This document shows, in pieces, positions 58,294 through 64,000 of a stretch of 64,000 bases of DNA. Numbering within the stretch: position 1 is the stretch's first letter; each line of letters opens with the position of its first letter. Under the pieces are notes generated by a model. The model worked only from the letters and a program-made list of their open reading frames with translations. It did no database searches and was not told where the DNA came from. The stretch covers positions 117,367 to 181,366 of the forward strand of contig NZ_LODW01000042.1 in assembly GCF_002914525.1 (NCBI RefSeq), written 5' to 3'. The position numbers were made by a program, and so were the translations under genes. The DNA is from Rhizobium hidalgonense. Lineage in GTDB: Bacteria; Pseudomonadota; Alphaproteobacteria; Rhizobiales; Rhizobiaceae.

Positions 58294-58890
58294 GTGACGA
58301 GAGCTTTTTTACCCTATGCACTGGCGGCGGTTTTCGCCTGCGCGCCGGTTGCGGCGCTGGCCGAGTGGCAGGTGGTCGAGGAAGTGCGGCCCTATTCGAT
58401 ATCAGGCAAGTCAGGCGCTGAACTCTACGAGTCGATCGGGGCGCGGGGACCTCAGGTCGGCATCGGCCGGGTCATCGCACATACGACGTTCAAGCTGACC
58501 TGGACACGGAAATACGAAGCGCAGGGCACTTCCTGCGTCATCACGACCAACCGCCCGAAGCTGATCATCACCTATACGCTGCCGAAACCCTCGGCTGCGC
58601 TGCCGCCGGCCGTTGGCGGCAGCTGGGGCAGCTTCATCGCCGGCGTGCAGGCGCATGAGCGGGTGCATGGCGACACCATCAAGGAGATGGTCAAGGAAAT
58701 CGAGGTGATGAGCATCGGCCTCACCGTTGCCGACGACCCCGATTGCAAAAAGATTCGCATAGAGCTGACCCGGCGCCTCGGCGAGATCTCGGCGAAGCAG
58801 CGTCAGCGCGGCCGCGACTTCGATAAGGTGGAAATGGGCGACGGCGGCAATATCCAGCAACTCATCCTCAAGCTGGTCAACGGGCCCTGA
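58294..58890 (+). CDS. DUF922 secreted putative Zn-dependent protease
   Basis: 198 residues from a GTG after GGGGCAGC. N-terminal signal peptide (cleavage near ALA-EW, residue 23). H121-E-R-V-H125 (AHERVHG) is the HExxH motif of DUF922. Likely periplasmic. Substrate unknown. Confidence 0.78.
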   Translation: MTRAFLPYALAAVFACAPVAALAEWQVVEEVRPYSISGKSGAELYESIGARGPQVGIGRVIAHTTFKLTWTRKYEAQGTSCVITTNRPKLIITYTLPKPSAALPPAVGGSWGSFIAGVQAHERVHGDTIKEMVKEIEVMSIGLTVADDPDCKKIRIELTRRLGEISAKQRQRGRDFDKVEMGDGGNIQQLILKLVNGP

Positions 58891-58982
58891 CTGCCCTAAC
58901 GAGGCTGGCGGGCGCGTCATCCCTGGACCTGCCCCGCCGCGCTCCTATCTCTCACCCCAGCGCGAGAGGGAGGAGCAGTGTG

Positions 58983-59335
58983 ATGTCCTATATCGACGGT
59001 TTCATCGTGGCGGTGCCGAAGGAGAATATCGAAGCTTATAAGGCGTTCTCGACGTTTGCCGGTTCGATCTGGAAGGAATACGGCGCGCTCGAATATGTCG
59101 AATGCATCGGCGACGACGTGCCTTATGGCGAGCTGACTCCTTTCCCCGCGCCGTGCAGGCCGAGGAGGACGAGGTCGTAGTGTTTGCCTGGATTGTCTAC
59201 CGGTCGCGGCAGGAGCGCGACGATATCAACGCCAAGGTGATGGCCGATCCGCGGCTCAAAGGCGATCAATGGAAGATGCCGTTCGATGGCAAGCGAATGA
59301 TCTACGGTGGCTTCGAGACGCTGATCAAGCTTTGA
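58983..59335 (+). pseudogene. DUF1428 family gene, frameshifted
   Basis: The first 50 codons (MSYIDGFIVAVPKENIEAYK...DDVPYGEL) and the last 55 or so (FPRAVQAEEDEVVVFAWIVYRS...MPFDGKRMIYGGFETLIKL) together make a complete DUF1428 protein. They are in different frames; loss of one base near 59136 (GACTCC where the family codes for LTSFP) explains it. Either a real pseudogene or a sequencing/assembly error. Start at ATG 58983, preceded by GGGAGGAG. Confidence 0.82.
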
Positions 59336-59350
59336 CGCGGTGTTCGCTTT

Positions 59351-59397
59351 GACTTGCCCCGGCAAGCTTGACTTGCCCCGGCAAGCTTGACTTGCCG
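59351..59397. repeat. Tandem 19-bp palindrome-containing repeat
   Basis: Two exact copies of GACTTGCCCCGGCAAGCTT (59351-59369, 59370-59388) plus 9 bp of a third. Each unit holds a CTTGCC-CC-GGCAAG palindrome. Lies between the DUF1428 pseudogene and the YjbQ gene. Confidence 0.8.
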
Positions 59398-59447
59398 CCA
59401 GTGACGCGCCACCTCGCTGCGATAAGATTTCGAGACGGGAGAGCGCC

Positions 59448-59870
59448 TTGCCCCAGACGATCCTGACCCTATCCACCCGCGGACAGGGCCTTTATGAATT
59501 CACCGATCAGGCGGACGCCTTCGTCAACACCTCGGGGCTGGAGGAGGGGCTACTCACCGTCTTCGTGCGTCACACCTCCTGCTCGTTGCTGATCCAGGAA
59601 AATGCCGATCCCGACGTGCGCACCGATCTTCTCACCTTCTTCCGCCGCCTAGTGCCGCCGGCCACCGATCCTGCGATGGGCTGGGTCGTGCATCGGGCCG
59701 AGGGGCCGGACGACATGCCGGCGCATATCAAGGCGGCGCTGACGCAGGTCACGATCGGCATTCCCGTCGCGCGCGGCCGGCTGATGCTCGGCACCTGGCA
59801 GGGGCTCTATCTCTTCGAACATCGCGACCGCCCGCACCGGCGCGAAATCGTCCTGCATCTCAGCCCCTGA
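59448..59870 (+). CDS. YjbQ/UPF0047 family protein (secondary thiamine-phosphate synthase-like)
   Basis: 140 residues from a TTG after GGGAGAGC. HTSCSLLIQENADPDV (about 43-58), VVHRAEGPDDMPAHIK and GTWQGLYLFEHRD are the conserved UPF0047 motifs. YjbQ proteins have weak thiamine-phosphate synthase activity; physiological role unclear. Confidence 0.87.
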   Translation: MPQTILTLSTRGQGLYEFTDQADAFVNTSGLEEGLLTVFVRHTSCSLLIQENADPDVRTDLLTFFRRLVPPATDPAMGWVVHRAEGPDDMPAHIKAALTQVTIGIPVARGRLMLGTWQGLYLFEHRDRPHRREIVLHLSP

Positions 59871-59988
59871 AAGGATTAATCCTTGTGAATGAAAACTGAA
59901 TGGGTGGTTCGAACACCATTCAGTTTGCAGCGTCTACTGTCGAGACAATCCCTGAAGGGAGAGCCTATCAAACCGACGGAGACACTCC

Positions 59989-60294
59989 ATGACGCATTTC
60001 CTCGCCAAGGCCTCGCTGGCCGCATTGCTCGCCCTCTGCTCCATTCCGGCCACGGTTTCCACGGCGGCAGCCGCCGGGCCGCAGACGAACTTCGTCGTCG
60101 AGGCGCAATATCATCGGCCGATCCGCGGCTGCTCGCCGATCCATGCCGTGAACAAGGCGCGTGATTTCGGCCTCCGGAGAGCCCATATCACCCGCATGTC
60201 GCCCCGGGTCGTCGTCGTTGCCGGTCGCGACCGGCGCGGCTGGGACAGAATGGTCTTCGCCAATGTCCGCGGCTGCCCGCTGATCCGGCGCTGA
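59989..60294 (+). CDS. Small secreted hypothetical protein
   Basis: 101 residues. Cleavable signal peptide (ASLAALLALCSIPATVSTAAAA, about 8-29). The mature part is Arg-rich, with two Cys (RGCSPIH, RGCPLIRR) and the motif KARDFGLRRAHITRMSPRVVVV. Paralogous to the gene that follows. Periplasmic location expected. Function unknown. Confidence 0.75.
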   Translation: MTHFLAKASLAALLALCSIPATVSTAAAAGPQTNFVVEAQYHRPIRGCSPIHAVNKARDFGLRRAHITRMSPRVVVVAGRDRRGWDRMVFANVRGCPLIRR

Positions 60295-60447
60295 GCATCG
60301 AGCGGCGAGCGCCGACAGGCGCTTGCCGCCGTTTTGCCTTGACGGCGCCACTTTCAGCCGTCTCTTCTCTAACCCGTATGAGTGATTCCCGCGGAGAGCG
60401 GGGGAGGGCGGCTCGACCGCACCGACTATAGAATGAAAGGTTTTTCG

Positions 60448-60801
60448 ATGATGCAGTTTTTGGCAAAGGCGGGTCTTGCCGTCATGCTGACAGCCGGCAC
60501 CCTTGCCGGCACGGTGGCGCCTGCCGCCGCGCAGTTGAATATCATTATCGGCGATCAGGACCGTGACGCGCCGCGCGACTACCGCCGTCCGCCTCCGGGT
60601 TACGAGCGTCCGGGCTTCGACCGCCGGCCGCGCGGCTGCGATCCGCGTATGGCCGAAGATATGGCCCGCGATTACGGCTTCCGCCGCGCCCGCGTCGTCG
60701 ACGTCACGCCCCGCCGCGTCATCGTCCAGGGCTGGACCCGCCGCGGCCCCGGCGAAATGAGCTTCGCCAACGTCCGCGGCTGCCCGGCGATGCGCCGCTG
60801 A
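60448..60801 (+). CDS. Small secreted hypothetical protein, paralogue of the preceding gene
   Basis: 117 residues from the ATG at 60448 (AAAGG 7 nt upstream; ATG 60433 is the alternative). Signal peptide AGLAVMLTAGTLAGTVAPAAA, Pro/Arg/Tyr-rich linker, then RGCDPRMAEDMARDYGFRRARVVD and FANVRGCPAMRR as in the preceding gene. Two conserved Cys could form a disulfide. Function unknown. Confidence 0.75.
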   Translation: MMQFLAKAGLAVMLTAGTLAGTVAPAAAQLNIIIGDQDRDAPRDYRRPPPGYERPGFDRRPRGCDPRMAEDMARDYGFRRARVVDVTPRRVIVQGWTRRGPGEMSFANVRGCPAMRR

Positions 60802-60843
60802 TATCAAGTAGAATACCGCCTCGTCTCCCCGATGCGGCGGCAC

Positions 60844-60990
60844 TGCATAATTTCTTAGATCGGAATCGATCTGAGGATAAAATTATGCAGCAATTCAAAG
60901 TGTTGCGGCGTCCTTAGCACGTCCGAAAGACGTGCGGCGCTGCAAAACCGCCTTTGCCAGTCTCCCCGGATCGGCAAGGGCGGTTTTCTT
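60844..60990 (+). repeat. Structured intergenic element: cruciform, small hairpin and terminator
   Basis: TGCATAATTT / AAATTATGCA arms (60844-60889) enclose a second stem (CTTAGATCG / CGATCTGAG). Then GCACGTC-N5-GACGTGC (60917-60935), then a 15-bp stem (60944-60958 with 60973-60987, one G.U) followed by CTTTTG. The GCAGCAATTCAAAGTG... core resembles, from memory, a family of palindromic repeats common in Rhizobium intergenic DNA. The last hairpin probably terminates the upstream gene. Confidence 0.6.
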
Positions 60991-61045
60991 TTGTGAGTCC
61001 GCCGTCGTCTTCGCCTTCTACCATAGCTGCGGTTCGACCGCACGA

Positions 61046-61190
61046 CTGCCCCTCACCCTAACCCTCTCCCCGTAAAAAAACGGGGCGAGGGGACGTGCCA
61101 AAGGCAACGTGGAGATGGAGGAGGCCGGTGCGCCATATCCCCTTCGCCCCGCAAGCGGGGAGAAGGTGCCGACAGGCGGATGAGGGGCTG
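61046..61190. repeat. Rhizobial intergenic mosaic (RIME-like) palindromic element
   Basis: Starts TGCCCCTCACCCTAACCC and ends with its imperfect complement, ...GGCGGATGAGGGGCT, with inner hairpins CCCCGtaaaaaaaCGGGG and CCCCGCaaGCGGGG. This resembles, from memory, RIME-type elements dispersed in rhizobial genomes. Shares a 19-mer with the fragment at 44631. Confidence 0.65.
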
Positions 61191-61300
61191 ATCTCACCGA
61201 TCTCCGAGGCCGGACGGGCCGTCACGTTGAACTCTTGCTCGTCAATTTTTTAGCAGTTTGCGCGCCGCGCGTCGAAACGCACGGCGCGACACCTTCATTG

Positions 61301-62041
61301 TTACTGCTCAATCGCAAAAGTCACAGTGACGCTGACACTGTAATTGTTCTCGCCGCCCTGGACGGGAACGGCCGCATCCGAGGCTTCCTTCATCATCGTG
61401 GCGCGATAGGCCGGTTGCGGCATCGGGCGAGGGGCATTCTCGTTGATCTCGATGATGCGGCCGAGCTTGACGCCGGCCGCTTCACTCAGCGTCTTCGCCT
61501 TCTTCACCGCCTCGGCGACGGCATTCTTGCGCGCCTCTTCGAGGGCTGCTTGCGGCTTGTCGTTGGTGAACTGGATGTCTCCGCCCTGGTTGATGCCGAG
61601 GGTCACGGACTGGTCGATCACCTGTCCGAGCTTGGCAAGATCGCGCAGCCTGATGGTGATGGAATTGATGGTCTGGTAGCCGATCAGCTGCGGCTGCTGC
61701 TGCTGACCATCGACTGGCTGCGGATAGTTGTATTGCGGCTGGATGGAAAAACCGGAGGTCTGCAGATCGCGCTCGGCAATGCCGCCGTCCTTCAGCGCCT
61801 TCAGCACCTCGTTCATCGCCTTGTTGTTTTCGTCGAGCGCTTCACGGGCGGTCTTCGCCTGCTTGACGACGGCGAGGTTGACGACGGCCATATCGGGCGC
61901 GAGGGCCGATTCGCCATCGCCCGTCACCGAAATCACCGCCTCACGCGGCTTTGCCTCCTGCGCCAATACCGGCGCGGCGGAGCCAAGCGGCAGGGCCAGA
62001 AGGGCAGTCATCAGAAGAGTCTTGGAGAGAATCGGCGCCAT
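61301..62041 (-). CDS. SIMPL domain (DUF541) periplasmic protein
   Basis: 246 residues. Signal peptide LLMTALLALPLGSAAPVLA (about 9-27), then the SIMPL/DUF541 fold: AVISVTGDGESALAPDMAVVNLAV, LQTSGFSIQPQYNYP, and a C-terminal YSVSVTVTFAIEQ strand. Family members are outer-surface or periplasmic proteins of unclear function, linked to stress and to outer-membrane integrity in some bacteria. Confidence 0.88.
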   Translation of the reverse strand: MAPILSKTLLMTALLALPLGSAAPVLAQEAKPREAVISVTGDGESALAPDMAVVNLAVVKQAKTAREALDENNKAMNEVLKALKDGGIAERDLQTSGFSIQPQYNYPQPVDGQQQQPQLIGYQTINSITIRLRDLAKLGQVIDQSVTLGINQGGDIQFTNDKPQAALEEARKNAVAEAVKKAKTLSEAAGVKLGRIIEINENAPRPMPQPAYRATMMKEASDAAVPVQGGENNYSVSVTVTFAIEQ

Positions 62042-62604
62042 GTTTCATTCCCTAGTTGTCGTTTCCCGGATGAACTTTCTGTCGGTTGATTGTGAAGCTA
62101 TTGCGGCGGAAGGGAACCGTGAGCCTCATCGCGGGAAAAATATGTGGGTCCTCAGGGGGGCTCCTCCTTCCCCTCTCTCATTCCTGTGCTCGTCACAGGA
62201 ATCCAGGGCGCCCAAGTCTTTGGGCGCGGAAAACTCGGCTTTCACATAGAAGGGTCATTCACCGCGCAGACGCGCAGTGGCTGGATTCCTGTGACGAGCA
62301 CAGGACTGAAGGAGGTTGAGGGTAACGCCTTCGTCAGGCGCCGTTTATGGACGGCATGACCATCTACCGGCATATGGCGCCGGCCGCGAAGACCGAGACC
62401 GGCACGAATTTCGCCGGCCTGGTCGGCAGCTCCACAGTTTCCGAGAATAATCGGTTTTCTTATTTCCTGGTGGGCGGATGGCGACCAAGGCCGGCCAGCC
62501 CATATAAGCTGGGGCGAACCGGCAGCGCCCGCGGTCAACTGAGGGCCCGCGCCAGCCAGGATAAGGCGTTTGCCTCACCCGGCGCCGGCGGACGCATTGT
62601 AGGG
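62042..62604. other. Noncoding region with a long inverted repeat
   Basis: 563 bp. Besides the inverted repeat at 62182-62305 I see no gene; short open frames through the repeat are fortuitous. Confidence 0.5.
62182..62305. repeat. 25-bp perfect inverted repeat with 74-bp spacer
   Basis: Arms at 62182-62206 and 62281-62305 are exact reverse complements; each arm holds a TCCTGTG...CACAGGA palindrome. It looks like a short mobile or dispersed rhizobial element. Confidence 0.75.
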
Positions 62605-62751
62605 TCAGGCGCCGAAATCATCCATGAAGGAGGGATGGATCGCAGGCTTGCGCTCTTCGCGGGTTTCGCGAAAACGCTGCGGAACCGCACCGAGACCGGT
62701 CACAAAACGGGTCAGGAGATTGCGGTTGAAAAGTTTCTGTATGGCACTCAT
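62605..62751 (-). CDS. Small hypothetical protein (48 residues)
   Basis: From an ATG at 62751 it encodes a basic peptide (SAIQKLFNRNLLTRFVTGLG ... REERKPAIHPSFMDDFGA). Third-position GC bias fits the genome and the start is after a GAGCG-type site. Other frames here are not coding-like. No family recognised; the start could be upstream. Confidence 0.5.
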   Translation of the reverse strand: MSAIQKLFNRNLLTRFVTGLGAVPQRFRETREERKPAIHPSFMDDFGA

Positions 62752-63004
62752 CACAGGTCGCTCATTCTTCTTTTTGTTAGCCCGCGGCATATATTTTGCC
62801 CAGGCTGCCATAACAATGGGCAATTTTGCATGACAGTTATGTGACGGTGCATAGGCTTGAAAAGATGGGCTGAAAGGCGATCAATTTAGCGTTACGCGAG
62901 GCCGCAGAAGGCAGTCGATTGCCATCAATCAATGCCTGCATTCGCTATGGCGTGGTAGATTGCTTGGCCGGGGCAAAGCCACGCCCCTCCGAGGAGACGC
63001 TCAG

Positions 63005-63199
63005 ATGAACCGATTTTTCGCATTTATCGCGACCGGAACGCTGATCAGCCTTGCCACGATCACTTCGGCCTGCACATCCACAAGCCCCGATCAGACTTCG
63101 TCGATCGGCGGCGGTTATTACCATTACGAGAGCCAGCCGCTCAATCCGGCCTGTGGAGGCGGGTTCAGGCCTAGCGACGGGCGGTCTTGTAGCTATTAG
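63005..63199 (+). CDS. Small putative lipoprotein or secreted protein
   Basis: 64 residues from the ATG at 63005 (GAGGAGACG upstream). Signal sequence FFAFIATGTLISLATITSAC with a Cys at the expected lipobox position, though the box (TSAC) is weak. The mature part is Gly/Tyr/Ser-rich (SIGGGYYHYESQPLNPACGG). Likely envelope-attached. Function unknown. Confidence 0.6.
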   Translation: MNRFFAFIATGTLISLATITSACTSTSPDQTSSIGGGYYHYESQPLNPACGGGFRPSDGRSCSY

Positions 63200-63471
63200 A
63201 AAAGAGGGCCAATCAACACAACGCCGTGGGACGACGTCAGCAGGTTTGCCGGCATCGCGCGGGAGCCGATGTTCGCCCCGACATCGTCCTTATGGCCCAA
63301 TCCATGCTTGGCTTTCCCGAGACCGAGCGATCGGAATCTCCACAGGTTTAGACTGCGGCTGGACGATTGCGACCAGCTGTCTGCGGCCGGCGCGCCGAGA
63401 TAGTCGGATCTCCGGCTTGGAACGTCTCGTCCGACATCACCGCTTTGGACTTCTGCGTCTAAAGTTATCAG

Positions 63472-63681
63472 TCAGTGAAGCCCTTGCAGTCTGTTCCGCC
63501 GCTCTGCCAGCAGTTCATTTCGAACCAAATTCCTGGCATTATCCGAGAGACCGTCCGGCCCGAACAGACCAAGTTCGGTAAATCGCGCTTCGATTTCCTT
63601 TGGAATGCTATCTGCCTCGTGCTGGCAAAGGCGCACAAGCCATTTCCATTCGTCGCTAGTCATATCCCTGTGCACGACCAT
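63472..63681 (-). CDS. Hypothetical protein (69 residues)
   Basis: ATG at 63681 follows GGGAGGGG, 8 nt upstream. Helical, charged protein (MTSDEWKWLVRLCQHEADSI ... GPDGLSDNARNLVRNELLAE). No family recognised. Codon use is less biased than that of the core genes. Confidence 0.55.
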   Translation of the reverse strand: MVVHRDMTSDEWKWLVRLCQHEADSIPKEIEARFTELGLFGPDGLSDNARNLVRNELLAERRNRLQGLH

Positions 63682-63866
63682 GAATTGCTACCCCTCCCGA
63701 GGACAACGACATCCATCAAACAGTACCACAACTTCGATCGAAAGGCAGGTGGCTCGACGACCGGGTCGATCACGCGCATATCCATGCGCAAAGCGCGACC
63801 TCGCCACGATGACCAAGCGCCTCAACGGGGAAGCGCGCGCTCTGCGCTCAGCATATTAAAATGAAA

Positions 63867-64000
63867 TCAAGGCCCTGCCGAAGTAGCAGGGAGCCAGACC
63901 CGAGCTGATGCCTGATGGCCTGATGACAGTGCCAGGCTGCCGACAATTGCGACCATGGCAATCAGGATGACGATGATGGGAAACGCGAGGCCGGACGGCT
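63867..64000 (-). CDS. Partial hypothetical membrane protein, 5' end beyond window
   Basis: Open minus-strand frame entering from the right edge and ending at TGA 63867-63869. It contains a hydrophobic stretch (AFPIIVILIAMVAIVGSLAL) consistent with one transmembrane helix and a short tail. Too little is visible to assign. Confidence 0.4.
   Translation of the reverse strand, partial: PSGLAFPIIVILIAMVAIVGSLALSSGHQASARVWLPATSAGP

Larger units (their letters stand above)
60802..61300. other. Noncoding region holding two structured repeat elements
   Basis: About 500 bp with no gene. Contains a cruciform plus terminator (60844-60990) and a dispersed repeat (61046-61190). Confidence 0.6.

Noticed and set aside
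62144..62359. 71-codon plus-strand ORF
   Set aside because: Runs through the 25-bp inverted repeat; coding appearance comes from the repeat.

Overview
The window looks like a stretch of the main chromosome of a Rhizobium of the R. leguminosarum / R. etli group. DNA is GC-rich with strong third-position GC bias. Local gene orders match what I know of rhizobial chromosomes: lrp / trxB / lsrB with tandem AbcR-type small RNAs, divergent dctA / dctBD, greA beside an LPS core mannosyltransferase, and yqeY, dnaG and rpoD close together. I see no rRNA, tRNA, insertion sequence, prophage or CRISPR array.

Layout. 1-5.5 kb: a partial membrane glycosyltransferase, an aspartate aminotransferase, then three consecutive glycosyltransferase-like genes. 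5.5-13.3 kb: cation/proton antiporter, small conserved proteins, a LysR/NAD-epimerase pair, a streptomycin-kinase-like gene, and an ArsR-MFS-Old Yellow Enzyme operon. 13.4-16.5 kb: two tandem AbcR-like sRNAs, lsrB, trxB, lrp. 16.5-21.2 kb: dctD-dctB facing dctA, with a sigma-54 promoter and two upstream palindromes. 21.3-25.8 kb: lpcC, greA with a terminator-like leader hairpin, and a divergent two-gene DNA-repair cassette (radical SAM protein plus DUF4130-UdgX fusion) under a perfect alphaproteobacterial LexA box. 25.9-38.8 kb: carB, metallopeptidase, aldo/keto reductase, two efflux pumps, carA, yqeY. 39.5-48.6 kb: dnaG-recQ, kbl-tdh, a GFA protein and rpoD. 48.7-64 kb: mainly accessory or poorly characterised genes (tandem DUF930 proteins, APH-like kinase, AraC-DMT-B3/B4 group, DUF6894 proteins, Crp/Fnr regulator, small secreted proteins), repeat elements and one frameshifted DUF1428 gene.

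Functional links. DctB/DctD sense C4-dicarboxylates and drive dctA through sigma-54, the main carbon supply of nitrogen-fixing bacteroids. The LsrB/VtlR-type regulator probably drives the two AbcR sRNAs, whose promoters share an identical architecture including a palindrome centred at -54. CarA/CarB supply carbamoyl phosphate. DnaG, RecQ and RpoD form a replication/transcription core. The radical SAM-UdgX pair is a little-described candidate DNA-repair system that here appears to be under SOS control; I regard it as the most interesting part of the window.
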